In this document: positions 27,279-35,397 of the stretch, piece after piece
Position numbering within the stretch: the first letter of the stretch is position 1
Layout of the letters: the number at the start of each line of letters is the position of its first letter
Source: Leptospira sp. WS4.C2
GTDB taxonomy: Bacteria > Spirochaetota > Leptospiria > Leptospirales > Leptospiraceae
DNA length: 64,000 bases
Assembly (NCBI RefSeq): GCF_040833985.1
Contig: NZ_CP162140.1
Coordinates: 1-64,000, forward strand
Direction of reading: 5' to 3'
Notes under the pieces: model-generated
The model's input: the letters and a program-made list of their open reading frames with translations, nothing else
Told to the model about the DNA's origin: nothing
Databases searched by the model: none
Translations under genes and position numbers: made by a program

Positions 27279-27972
27279 GTTTCAAGCTTTAGATTTAATC
27301 TCTGCATACTCCGAAAAGAAAAAGAACCCTTCTCATCTGGAGCTTAGTCAGATTTTTCCAAACCCCACCCAACCTCGTTTAATTGGTCGTGATGATACGA
27401 CGGACTTAGTGCCATCTATGGAAAGATTGGGTCTCATTGAGCCAATTCTAGTTCGAAAAGATAAGGGTAAATATCTAATTGTTGCGGGCGAACGCCGCTA
27501 TCGTGCAGCCCTCAAACTAGGTTGGAAAGAAATCCCTGCCATCATCACTGATGCAAATGAAGATGTTTGTTATGAGATGTCTCTCGCAGAAAATGAAAAA
27601 AGGAAGAACTTGAATCCTTGGGAAGTTGGCAAAGCAATCCAATTTCTACGCAAAGAAAAAAGGAAAACGGCAGAGGAAGTTTCCGAATTGTTAGGTTACA
27701 GCGGAAGGTATGTAAAACAACTTAGTAGTATAGCTAGGTTGGATCAGAAATCCGTAATGGAACTAATGATCAGTGGGAAACCACTTTCGGTGAAAAACCT
27801 TGAGGAATTACTAAAACGTAAAGAAAACAGAGGGGGTGAAATCATTTCACCCCGGGTTGGATCTGGGATCAGCCGTATTAGTATCAATGTAGGTAAACTT
27901 AGCGTAAAGGTCAGAGATAACTTTTTAAAAGAATTAAGTTTACTTAAAAAGAAATACGGAATTAACGAATAG
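27262..27972 (+). CDS. parB: ParB-family partition protein (copy 2)
   Basis: A 236-residue ParB-like protein. The N-terminal CTPase domain carries GERRYRAA (77-84) and ENEKRKNLNP (110-119), and the helix-turn-helix is at about 136-157 (TAEEVSELLGYSGRYVKQL). It is shorter than ParB1, lacking part of the linker. A 21-bp palindrome that repeats the element upstream of parA2 lies in its own coding sequence at codons ~191-197. The 17-bp overlap with parA2 equals that of the first pair. Confidence 0.92.
   Translation: MSKKTEFQALDLISAYSEKKKNPSHLELSQIFPNPTQPRLIGRDDTTDLVPSMERLGLIEPILVRKDKGKYLIVAGERRYRAALKLGWKEIPAIITDANEDVCYEMSLAENEKRKNLNPWEVGKAIQFLRKEKRKTAEEVSELLGYSGRYVKQLSSIARLDQKSVMELMISGKPLSVKNLEELLKRKENRGGEIISPRVGSGISRISINVGKLSVKVRDNFLKELSLLKKKYGINE
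27833..27853. promoter_or_regulatory. Second copy of the 21-bp palindrome, inside parB2
   Basis: GGGGTGAAAT (27833-27842), a central C, then ATTTCACCCC (27844-27853). It is identical to the core of the palindrome upstream of parA2 except for the central base. It encodes the peptide GEIIS region of ParB2 in the linker. Two copies about 1.56 kb apart flanking parA2-parB2 are what a parS cluster would look like. Confidence 0.7.
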
Positions 27973-27979
27973 AGGAAAA

Positions 27980-28624
27980 ATGAAGTCAACTTTAAAACTT
28001 AAAACGATAGATGATATCGAAAGAGAGTTATCAATCATTATAGCTTGTGAGAAAAAACAAAATGCGGATATAAGTTTAAGCCAGGTTTATGATTTTTTAG
28101 CTGAATCAATCGAATTGTCCATTCAAAGAATCGGATCGACTAACAAAAGAAATACAATCAACAAAATATTGGGCAAATATAAGTTTGCGAAACTTCTTTC
28201 TAAAGGAAGTTACACTAAAGCAAACCAAATTCCGGGGTTCCCACCAAAAGATTTAGGGGATCCAGATTCGGCTCTACTTAGATTAAAAACTTCTTTAACA
28301 GCTTTTAAATTACATTCAGGTCCCTTTGCGGAACATTCCGTCTTTGGGGAACTAGACAAAAAACAATGGGAACGAATTCACGGAATACTTGCCACATTTT
28401 TATTTGCATACATCCAATTATACGGAGATGAAAAATTAAGGTTTGCCAAAGATAGAGAGCAGAAAAAAGAAAAGGCCTTCGCGGATAAAAGGCAACACAA
28501 TCAGCCGCAAAAGAAAAAAGACGACCATGAAACAAAACCTAGCGGTCACAATAGTCGCAAGTGGAAGAACAAGAAGAAACCGCACAACCGAGGAAACAAA
28601 AACCAAGGTGGTGGTCCTCGATGA
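27980..28624 (+). CDS. DUF1569/DinB-like protein with basic C-terminal tail
   Basis: A 214-residue protein. The middle part (about 90-155) matches the texture of DUF1569 in the DinB superfamily: AFKLHSGPFAEHSVFGELDKKQW and a following helix ending AYIQLYG. The usual second His cluster of DinB proteins is not evident. The last ~55 residues are very rich in Lys, Arg, Gln, Asn and His, a likely nucleic-acid-binding tail. Seven bases separate it from parB2, and its stop overlaps the next ATG. Function unknown; context hints at a role with the second partition module. Confidence 0.7.
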   Translation: MKSTLKLKTIDDIERELSIIIACEKKQNADISLSQVYDFLAESIELSIQRIGSTNKRNTINKILGKYKFAKLLSKGSYTKANQIPGFPPKDLGDPDSALLRLKTSLTAFKLHSGPFAEHSVFGELDKKQWERIHGILATFLFAYIQLYGDEKLRFAKDREQKKEKAFADKRQHNQPQKKKDDHETKPSGHNSRKWKNKKKPHNRGNKNQGGGPR

Positions 28625-29223
28625 AAGTTTGTTTGGTCGCTGGTAGCCATCGAAAAAAATCCCAAACACTAAAAGTAGGTAAATTTCTTGCGAAGACATT
28701 AGAAGAAAAAGGAATCGAAACATTACTTTTTGATTTAGGTGGGAGCCCGCTTCCTCTTTGGGAGCCAGCAATGTGGGAGAAGGATTCAGAAATTAAAAAA
28801 TTCTGGCTAGAGTATAGTGTTGGAATTGGAAGTGCCGATGCCTATATTTTTCTTTCCCCTGAATATGCCGGGATGGCTAGTCCTGCATTAAAAAACTTTT
28901 TCCTTTTTCTAACTGGTGGGGATATTTCTCATAAACCTGGACTCATCATTACTGTCTCTAGTGGAATGGGTGGCAGTTATCCAAACGCAGAACTTAGAAT
29001 GTCGAGTTACAAGAATACTCGAATTGTTTACCTTCCTGACCATGTGATTGTTCGGCATGTAGAGTCAGTTTTGAATTCAGAAACTCCAGAAGGTAAAGAC
29101 GATGAATACATAAGAGCTAGACTCAATTATACATTAAATGTCTTGGTGGAATATGCGAAAGCTTTAACTACTGTCCGCCAGAGTGGTGTAATTGATATAA
29201 AGACTTACCCTTTTGGATTATAA
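28621..29223 (+). CDS. NADPH-dependent FMN reductase-like flavoprotein
   Basis: A 200-residue flavodoxin-fold protein of the FMN_red (SsuE/ArsH-like) group. The N-terminal flavin phosphate loop VAGSHRKKSQT and the later SPEYAGMASPALKNFFLF (a flavin isoalloxazine loop, about 77-95) are typical. The ATG at 28621 overlaps the preceding stop (ATGA); the longer GTG frame from 28561 would run through the upstream gene and is rejected. Its end overlaps the convergent acyltransferase by 56 bp. Confidence 0.85.
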   Translation: MKVCLVAGSHRKKSQTLKVGKFLAKTLEEKGIETLLFDLGGSPLPLWEPAMWEKDSEIKKFWLEYSVGIGSADAYIFLSPEYAGMASPALKNFFLFLTGGDISHKPGLIITVSSGMGGSYPNAELRMSSYKNTRIVYLPDHVIVRHVESVLNSETPEGKDDEYIRARLNYTLNVLVEYAKALTTVRQSGVIDIKTYPFGL

Positions 29224-30244
29224 TTGCAGTCACAATAGGTATTCCTACATTTAAAGTTAAAGTCACTATATAACCTAGGAAAGGCCCTCCGAATATGTAA
29301 GGATCAAAACTATGCATCATATGAATAACAAACGGATGCAAAAGGAATATAAAAAGACTATTGTTTCCAATATAACTAGTCCAATTGCATATAGTTTTAT
29401 TGATTTTTGGTATAACCTCCCAAAGCACAAAAAAGAAGAATATTGGATAAATTAGATGGTGGTTCTTAAAATCTACAGAATAGGCAAAGCTGAATAACAT
29501 AAGGAAACCAATGAACATTAATGTCAGAGTTCCAAATAAAATAGATACATCAGTTTTCGGTTTGTTTTGTTTTTCCTCAGCGAGCCCGATTTGAATTCCC
29601 AAAATAAAAAAGAAAATATAGTTCAAGATGGAAATTGAGTGGTAATCATCTGGTAGAATTCGGTCGAAAAAACCTAAATTTGAAGCTAAATTGGTCACGA
29701 AAGAGAGAAAGAGTATTAACTTGGAAATCTTTTTGTTGGTAAGTAGTTTTTCAAACAAATAAAACAAGATATAAAATTGGATCAAAAGTGGAACAAAGTA
29801 AAATGGTGCGAATACTTTTCCTAAACAAAAAAACTGTAGAAATTCCAATAAATGATAATTGTTGTATTTTACCAAATAACCAATTATAGATGCAAAGGTA
29901 TAAGGCAAGAGTAGGTTCTTGAGTTTAGAGATCCAGTAGCCTTTTTTTTTCCTTAAGAATATAGCGGATGTTAGTATGAATAACGGGACTGAAAAACGAG
30001 ATAAATTAGAAAAAAACAAAGTTGTTTTGATCACTAGTTCGTCTGCTGGATGAAAGAACTGAAAGTAAGAATGGATATGGATCATCACGATCCCAATCAT
30101 TGCAAATCCTCTAAGGATATCGAAGCGGCTTTCTCGTCCTTGTTTGGTTGGTAACGGATGTGGAAGAGAGTAGGGGATTTGGAACACCCAAAGATACAAG
30201 GCACCAAAGCCCGTTAGTATGATCCCTAGTAATTCCCATTCCAT
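29168..30244 (-). CDS. Acyltransferase 3 family membrane protein
   Basis: A 358-residue membrane protein with about ten spans. The motif RFDILRGFAMIGIVMIHI (about 40-57) is the hallmark of the acyltransferase 3 (OafA/NodX) family, which acetylates or acylates cell-surface sugars. His56 is the probable catalytic residue. No sugar genes surround it. It converges with the FMN reductase, sharing 56 bp, and is divergent from the cyclic-nucleotide-binding gene. Confidence 0.88.
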   Translation of the reverse strand: MEWELLGIILTGFGALYLWVFQIPYSLPHPLPTKQGRESRFDILRGFAMIGIVMIHIHSYFQFFHPADELVIKTTLFFSNLSRFSVPLFILTSAIFLRKKKGYWISKLKNLLLPYTFASIIGYLVKYNNYHLLEFLQFFCLGKVFAPFYFVPLLIQFYILFYLFEKLLTNKKISKLILFLSFVTNLASNLGFFDRILPDDYHSISILNYIFFFILGIQIGLAEEKQNKPKTDVSILFGTLTLMFIGFLMLFSFAYSVDFKNHHLIYPIFFFFVLWEVIPKINKTICNWTSYIGNNSLFIFLLHPFVIHMMHSFDPYIFGGPFLGYIVTLTLNVGIPIVTAIIIQKGKSLYQLHHSGGQ

Positions 30245-30353
30245 AAATACTATCTCCTTTACGGCATTTTCTTTTCAGATTTCCTGGGGGAAAGGAAAAT
30301 GAATTCAGATTTTAGGCAAAATAGCCAAAAATAGATACAGGAGCCACGAATCA

Positions 30354-30794
30354 ATGAGCAAACTCAACATTCCGCCAAATCAGAGGATCTTCAAAGAAGG
30401 GGAACTGAATAATGCGATGTACATCATCCTCCAAGGAAACGTTGAGATTTTTTTTACGGTAAATAATAGTCAAACTAGACTGGCATTGATGAAACCGGGT
30501 GATTTTTTTGGTGAGATGGCTTTGTTTAGTTCCAACCCAAGAAGTGCCACCGCTAGAACCATTACCAACTGCGAAGTGGCAGTCATCGAAAGTAAACAAC
30601 AGTTGGAAAACTTTCTTGTTAAGAATCCAAAGTTTGCAGCAAAGATGGTTTCCATTATGGCAGACCGATTGGCTCGTACAAATGAATTACTTATCAGTAG
30701 TATGGAGAAATCCGTGGCTAAGAAAATTGAATTTAGTACAGATGTAGGAAAAGAACACCAGATAGGAATTAGTGATGTTCAGGATGTGGAATGA
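30354..30794 (+). CDS. Cyclic-nucleotide-binding domain protein
   Basis: A 146-residue stand-alone CAP_ED domain. The phosphate-binding cassette FGEMALFSSNPRSATA (about 53-68) retains the Glu and Arg needed for cyclic-nucleotide binding. There is no helix-turn-helix after it, so it is not a CRP-type transcription factor. The C-terminal 30 residues are polar. GGAG upstream of the ATG at 30354 is the ribosome site. It probably acts by protein contact; partner unknown. Confidence 0.9.
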   Translation: MSKLNIPPNQRIFKEGELNNAMYIILQGNVEIFFTVNNSQTRLALMKPGDFFGEMALFSSNPRSATARTITNCEVAVIESKQQLENFLVKNPKFAAKMVSIMADRLARTNELLISSMEKSVAKKIEFSTDVGKEHQIGISDVQDVE

Positions 30795-31046
30795 CTACCC
30801 GTAAATTGTAGGTAGATTTTTTTTGATCAATGTAATTTCTAAGATGGGAGCATAACTAAGTAAGTTTTTAATATTTACGATTTGACCTTCAGCTTTCAAA
30901 AACTCTGTTAATATCTCAAGTGTTTCCTCTGGTGGGAGTCCAGAAATACTCGGGTATTCGGGGTGTCCTACTAGATTAAATTCATCAGCTAGTTTCGGAT
31001 CTTCTAATTGTTGGTCTTCGAGGTTGCGTAATTCTTTCCAGTTCAT
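30795..31046 (-). CDS. Small hypothetical protein
   Basis: An 83-residue acidic protein (opening MNWKELRNLEDQQLEDPKLAD) with no recognised family. It lies 2 bp after the HATPase-HDOD gene on the same strand, so it is probably co-transcribed. Convergent with the cyclic-nucleotide-binding gene, whose end it touches. Annotated because of its tight spacing and natural composition. Confidence 0.55.
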   Translation of the reverse strand: MNWKELRNLEDQQLEDPKLADEFNLVGHPEYPSISGLPPEETLEILTEFLKAEGQIVNIKNLLSYAPILEITLIKKNLPTIYG

Positions 31047-31048
31047 AA

Positions 31049-32551
31049 TTATATTAAAAGAGTTTGGTATTCTTCTCTATGTTCCTCAAATTGTAGTTTA
31101 AACCTCTCTTGCATATCGCGAAATTCCTTTTCTGATGTAATTTCAAAATATTCCAAGACTTCTGGTTCCACAGTGAAATAATTTCCTTTGCCACGACCAA
31201 TATTGGCTAAGATATCAGAAAGATAGATGATTTGGCAGAGGATATTGTTTCTAGATTTGCATTGCCAAGGTTTATGATGATAACGAATAACATCTAGGAT
31301 TTCTTCAGGAAAATTCCATTTTTCTGCCATCAAATATCCGATTTCGGAATGAGTAGTCCCGAGAGTATACTCTTCTACCCATTCGGAAATTTCATTGGCA
31401 TCGTCACTTCTAAGAACCCTAATTTGATTTACTTGACTCAGGTCTAAGGACAGAAGAACCATTCTTCCTAAATCATGAAGTAGGGCTGATATGATTGCTG
31501 GCTCCAATAACTTTAAATGTTTTTTGCGATCTTCTACTAGAAATCTAGCATACATTGAGGTTTTAAATGAATGAGTCCAGACTAACACTTGTTTTGCGTA
31601 TCTGGAGTTAAGTATTTTTTTGGCCCCTAATGTCAGAAAGATAGACTCAAGATTTTTTAGACCAATCCTCTTAACCCCTTCAAACACAGAAATAATTGGA
31701 GTATGAGCTCCAAATAAAGGAGAGTTTGCAATTTTTAAGATCTCTGCTGTAATGGCTGGATCTTTTTCCACTTGGGCAGATATTTCATGCCAATCGACAT
31801 CCTTTTTCTTCGCAATTAGGATCAGTTTTTGGATTTGTGGTGGAAGAGGCGGAAGACTGCTGACTTCACGAACTAAGAGATTTTTTATATTGGTTTGGTT
31901 TTCTTTTGGAATGAGTTGTTTCGGAATTCGAATGATAACTTCAGTATAGTCTTCGGTTGTCATTAGTTGAAAGAATTGGCTCGATATTCCTGAATTTCTG
32001 AGTAAGATGTGAATTAATACAATTCCAAGTCCAGAACTTTCTTCATTATCGACTGACTCTCGATAGGCGTCATTTATGTTTTTGTATTTTGTCGAGGCTT
32101 GTACTCGCTTCAAAATTCTGTTTTTTTCTTCTGGAAGGATTTTGGCATTATTCCTTACTCGAAATTCAATATAATCTTCTTTGAAAATTGTACTTAAGGT
32201 TATCTTGTAATCGGAATGATCGAGTCCTAAAAAAACTCGTTTGCGGTTATGGCCAAATTCATCCTTATACATGGGGATTCCTCTGGCATAATCCTTTTCA
32301 TCCCAGAGGTTTAATCCTTGTTCTTTGAAAAAAACACGTTTCCCATTAGCCTTACATCCGTTTACTAGTAGTTCACTCAGAATAGTAAAAAGAATTTCAT
32401 GTAAGAATTCTAATGAAATGCTTCGGACAACTCTTCCAATCCAAACGTCCAATTCCGGGCAGTCGATTTCCGAAAAGTGAACATATTCTTTGGAAATCAA
32501 TTTTCCGGAAAGAAAGTCCTCCTGGAAGGTAATGAGTGGGGGAATCGACAT
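31049..32551 (-). CDS. HATPase-HDOD signalling protein
   Basis: A 500-residue protein with two modules. Residues about 1-215 resemble a GHKL ATPase of the histidine-kinase or anti-sigma type: N-box-like ELLVNGCKANGKR (60-72) and the G-box SSGLGIVLIHILL (about 170-182). Residues about 230-435 are an HDOD domain (LPPLPPQIQKLI near the start, LLHDLGRM and a YHHK segment later). No H-box is present, so it is not a classical histidine kinase. HDOD proteins act in cyclic-di-GMP, chemotaxis or stress signalling. Architecture is rare. Confidence 0.85.
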   Translation of the reverse strand: MSIPPLITFQEDFLSGKLISKEYVHFSEIDCPELDVWIGRVVRSISLEFLHEILFTILSELLVNGCKANGKRVFFKEQGLNLWDEKDYARGIPMYKDEFGHNRKRVFLGLDHSDYKITLSTIFKEDYIEFRVRNNAKILPEEKNRILKRVQASTKYKNINDAYRESVDNEESSGLGIVLIHILLRNSGISSQFFQLMTTEDYTEVIIRIPKQLIPKENQTNIKNLLVREVSSLPPLPPQIQKLILIAKKKDVDWHEISAQVEKDPAITAEILKIANSPLFGAHTPIISVFEGVKRIGLKNLESIFLTLGAKKILNSRYAKQVLVWTHSFKTSMYARFLVEDRKKHLKLLEPAIISALLHDLGRMVLLSLDLSQVNQIRVLRSDDANEISEWVEEYTLGTTHSEIGYLMAEKWNFPEEILDVIRYHHKPWQCKSRNNILCQIIYLSDILANIGRGKGNYFTVEPEVLEYFEITSEKEFRDMQERFKLQFEEHREEYQTLLI

Positions 32552-32638
32552 GATAAACCTGTTTTGAACCTTGTTTCTCTTTTTGAAAACCGAAAATTTT
32601 ATTTTGAAATTTGGATTAGGATTCCGATAATAAAGACT

Positions 32639-33166
32639 ATGGAACTCTCGAAAAAATCCCTTTTGATTACCTTTGTGTTATTTGTAGCAGTTGCGCCTAT
32701 CTCTGGGCAGGAATCCAAATCGCAAGTTACCCCCACCGATGTGACCCAAGAGAATCACGATGCGAAAGAGGGACAAGATAAAGAGTTATTCGAATACTAT
32801 TATAAAACTCGCCCGGAAAATTTGCCACCTAATAAAGCAAAATTAGAGTATAACTTGATTAAGACGCTAAAAAAAGAAATTATGAGTCGCGACTATTCAA
32901 AAGAGTCTGCAGAAGCAATCAAAAAAATCGACGCGACTAATATTCAATTCGAAAGAGTGTATCGAGAGAGCAAATGGCTTCGTGGTTTTATGACTCAAAA
33001 CATTCATTTGAATTACTCAGAATTTATGTATGTAGTAAAACATGATAAATATATGTGCTTTGTAAGTTTTGATGTTAATCCTGAAGCTTATTTACAACAA
33101 TCTCGTCAGTCTCATTTGGTTTTTGCAGCGAAGGATAAGTTCGAGATAGTAATCCCAAAACCCTAA
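32639..33166 (+). CDS. Exported hypothetical protein
   Basis: A 175-residue protein. The ATG at 32639 gives a signal peptide (MELSKKS, hydrophobic core, SGQES cleavage area); the open frame upstream from 32477 lies over the divergent HDOD gene and is rejected. The mature part is mostly charged helices. No family recognised. Its last 92 bp overlap the convergent 33075-33623 gene, which is unusually long for a convergent overlap. Confidence 0.6.
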   Translation: MELSKKSLLITFVLFVAVAPISGQESKSQVTPTDVTQENHDAKEGQDKELFEYYYKTRPENLPPNKAKLEYNLIKTLKKEIMSRDYSKESAEAIKKIDATNIQFERVYRESKWLRGFMTQNIHLNYSEFMYVVKHDKYMCFVSFDVNPEAYLQQSRQSHLVFAAKDKFEIVIPKP

Positions 33167-33623
33167 ATACAAAGGTAAGAACAACTAATACGAGTAAATA
33201 GATAAAACCATATTGAAAGTATTTTTCTAAGTTTTCCAAGAGGGGGAGTGGTTCTTCGTTCCCCCTGATTCGCGAAATTGCTGTCTGTTTTCCAAAAATT
33301 CTAATTTCCCTTTTATAAACCTCAATCGTATCACCTAACCGAAGTTTTTTGTAAATAGAGTAGGGGATCCTTTCTGTAATTTCATAGAGAGAGCCGTTAC
33401 TGAGTCCAAAACTATAATGGCATTGGTAAGCAATAGGAAACTGATTTTTGACACGGGAAAGTTCCTGAACAATCGCAAAACTTCTGTTTTTTTCCTCGTT
33501 TAAGGTTTCGGTTTCTATTTTTAAGGATGTGTTTTCGAAATGAACCAGGGAATAGAATAGAGAAATGACAATAAAAGAAACGAAAACCGAATTGGCGATC
33601 CAAACGGAAATTCGGGGAGACAT
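33075..33623 (-). CDS. Two-span membrane protein (DUF3592-like)
   Basis: A 182-residue membrane protein with an N-terminal span (about 7-26) and a second span near 138-160, separated by a soluble loop that contains YEITERIPYSIYKKLRLGDTIEVYKR-type beta structure. This arrangement resembles DUF3592 proteins; the assignment is tentative. It follows the NAD-kinase/STAS gene with no gap on the same strand. Confidence 0.65.
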   Translation of the reverse strand: MSPRISVWIANSVFVSFIVISLFYSLVHFENTSLKIETETLNEEKNRSFAIVQELSRVKNQFPIAYQCHYSFGLSNGSLYEITERIPYSIYKKLRLGDTIEVYKREIRIFGKQTAISRIRGNEEPLPLLENLEKYFQYGFIYLLVLVVLTFVFRVLGLLSRTYPSLQKPNETDEIVVNKLQD

Positions 33624-34901
33624 CTAGGACTTAGATGGCTCCTCAAAAGACTTCAATGCCTCTTCGCGATCAGCATAGAATTGAAAAGCATTAGAAAGAC
33701 CGAGCAAATGAAAGACTTGTAAGATGGAACTGGTCACTCCGACGAGAGCCATTTCCTTATTTCTTTTTTGTAAGTTCATTTTCACGTCCAAAATCATACG
33801 AATCCCAAGACTAGAGATGTATCGTAGTTCTGAAAAATCCAAAATCAGATGTTTTCTATCTGTGCCAACCATTTCATCTAAGATGGTTTGTGTGATACGA
33901 TCGAGTGGCCCCGATTCCATCCGACCTTTGATTTGGACGATGACGGTTCCATTAATGCGTTTTTGTTCTATTTCGTATGGTAAGTCTTGCATGGATTCCC
34001 CTCTCTTTAGCGGAACAATTACAAATAATTTCTCAGGCGATAACCGAATCGTCGCCCTTGCGTAAGGTGGAAACGGATAGTGTCTCTCCGTAAGAGAGTC
34101 AACCGCTAGTCCACCATTCATTTCGGAAATAACTTCCACTTGATCTAAAGCCCTAAAATCTGCCAAGGAAAACTCTGTTTCTCGCGACTTCACTCGAATT
34201 TCTCGGGAATAAACATGGAAAAAAGGCTCATGTTTTGAAAATGGCGGGAATTTCTTTGGAAAACAGGAACTGATCCAGCCTGTGGATCCTGCACCAGTGT
34301 AGACAAGAAGACCAGAACATTTTTGCTCCTCTTTTTTGTCTTGGTAGGAAATCCAAAATCGGGAAGTAAGATCAGGACTATTATTCCGTATAGAAAGTTC
34401 ACAAATGGCAGGGACTGTTTTGAGTTTAGTTCCATTCGGATACTGAATTTCTGTATCGAGTAGGGACCATGACTCCAACCGGGTTTGAGCGAAGTTACTT
34501 TTGACCGCATCTTTTAATTCTTCTGCAGTAAAACCGAGAAGAGCACCAACAGAGGAATCTGGATCAGAATTACATCCAATTAAATGGGTATTCCCAGCTA
34601 AATGGGCTACATAAGTAAAATGGTTATCGCCTCCATGAGATACAATTAAATCGTATTTTGCCTCACCTTCTGGGTCAAAATGTTCCCGAAACACAAAGTC
34701 AGCATTGGGGAAAACTTGAGATTTAAGAAACTCGCGAGATTCTAATTGCCTTTCATGTGATTCCAATGTCCTTTCATAGACTTCTGGATTGTGACGTGCG
34801 ACTTCTTTATAGGCTTGAATGGAGCCATAAGTTTCCAAATCCAATTCGTATTTGGTACGTTTAAAGACCACTACTACCTTTTTATACTTGGTTGAAGCCA
34901 T
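33624..34901 (-). CDS. NAD-kinase-like domain fused to STAS domain
   Basis: A 425-residue fusion. Residues about 1-305 resemble an ATP-NAD kinase: a GGDN loop at 90-93 (most have GGDG) and GAGSTGW at 203-209. Residues about 310-420 are a STAS domain, the fold of anti-sigma-factor antagonists, with DFSELRYISSLGI at 355-367; Ser363/364 sit where the regulatory phosphoserine lies in RsbV/SpoIIAA. Phosphorylation of the STAS part could switch the kinase, or the reverse. Activity on NAD is likely but not proven given the changed GGDG loop. Confidence 0.85.
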   Translation of the reverse strand: MASTKYKKVVVVFKRTKYELDLETYGSIQAYKEVARHNPEVYERTLESHERQLESREFLKSQVFPNADFVFREHFDPEGEAKYDLIVSHGGDNHFTYVAHLAGNTHLIGCNSDPDSSVGALLGFTAEELKDAVKSNFAQTRLESWSLLDTEIQYPNGTKLKTVPAICELSIRNNSPDLTSRFWISYQDKKEEQKCSGLLVYTGAGSTGWISSCFPKKFPPFSKHEPFFHVYSREIRVKSRETEFSLADFRALDQVEVISEMNGGLAVDSLTERHYPFPPYARATIRLSPEKLFVIVPLKRGESMQDLPYEIEQKRINGTVIVQIKGRMESGPLDRITQTILDEMVGTDRKHLILDFSELRYISSLGIRMILDVKMNLQKRNKEMALVGVTSSILQVFHLLGLSNAFQFYADREEALKSFEEPSKS

Positions 34902-35011
34902 GAGTTTTGGAAGAAATTCCTATTTTCCTTAGGGAAATAAAGGTTTTTTTACAAAAACTTTGTTTTTCTTAGGAAATTTGCAGAAAAATTGTATCCAAAA
35001 TCAATTTAGTC

Positions 35012-35040
35012 TTGTACCAAATCATGTAGTTTTGTAAATA
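35012..35040 (+). promoter_or_regulatory. Sigma70-like promoter of the HU gene
   Basis: TTGTAC at 35012-35017, a 17-bp spacer, then TAAATA at 35035-35040. It lies in the AT-rich divergent region upstream of the HU-like gene, with its ATG 39 bp downstream, a normal leader length. Confidence 0.5.
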
Positions 35041-35078
35041 ATGTGTAACCGTTAAATGGTTTAGAGGAAAATCAAAGT

Positions 35079-35384
35079 ATGGCAACAACTCCTACCCCAA
35101 TGAAGAAGTCCGAAATGCTCAGCGAATTGGCTGAAATAACTGGTATGACCAAAAAGAGCGTGGCAGCGTTCTTAGACTCCTTTGTTGATCTCGCTTATAA
35201 AGAAACCAAGAAAAACGGTGCATTCATCATTCCAGGTTTAGGAAAACTTGTTAAACGCAATCGTCCAAAACGTAAAGGAAGAAACCCTGCAACCGGTGAA
35301 GCGATTGTAATTCCTGCTAAAACAGTTGTTAAATTCACACTATCTAAAACTTGTAAAGATGCAGTTGTGCCTCCTAAAAAATAA
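35079..35384 (+). CDS. HU/IHF-family DNA-binding protein
   Basis: A 101-residue nucleoid protein. It has the canonical HU layout: N-terminal helices (KKSEMLSELAEITGMTKKSVAAFLDSF) then the DNA-binding arm motif GRNPATGEAIVIPAKTVVKF at about 68-87. A short Pro/Thr N-terminal tail (MATTPTPM) and a Lys-rich end are present. GAGG upstream of the ATG is the ribosome site. It bends DNA and could serve the partition/origin functions of this replicon. Confidence 0.96.
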   Translation: MATTPTPMKKSEMLSELAEITGMTKKSVAAFLDSFVDLAYKETKKNGAFIIPGLGKLVKRNRPKRKGRNPATGEAIVIPAKTVVKFTLSKTCKDAVVPPKK

Positions 35385-35397
35385 TTTAGTTTGTGAA

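Noticed and set aside
28561..28620. Upstream extension of the FMN reductase gene
   Set aside because: It is the out-of-frame end of the basic-tail gene; the ATG at 28621 with the ATGA overlap and flavin loop is better.
30354..30794. CRP/FNR transcription factor
   Set aside because: It has the cyclic-nucleotide-binding domain but no helix-turn-helix.
32477..32638. Upstream extension of the exported protein
   Set aside because: It overlaps the divergent HATPase-HDOD gene and would hide the signal peptide.
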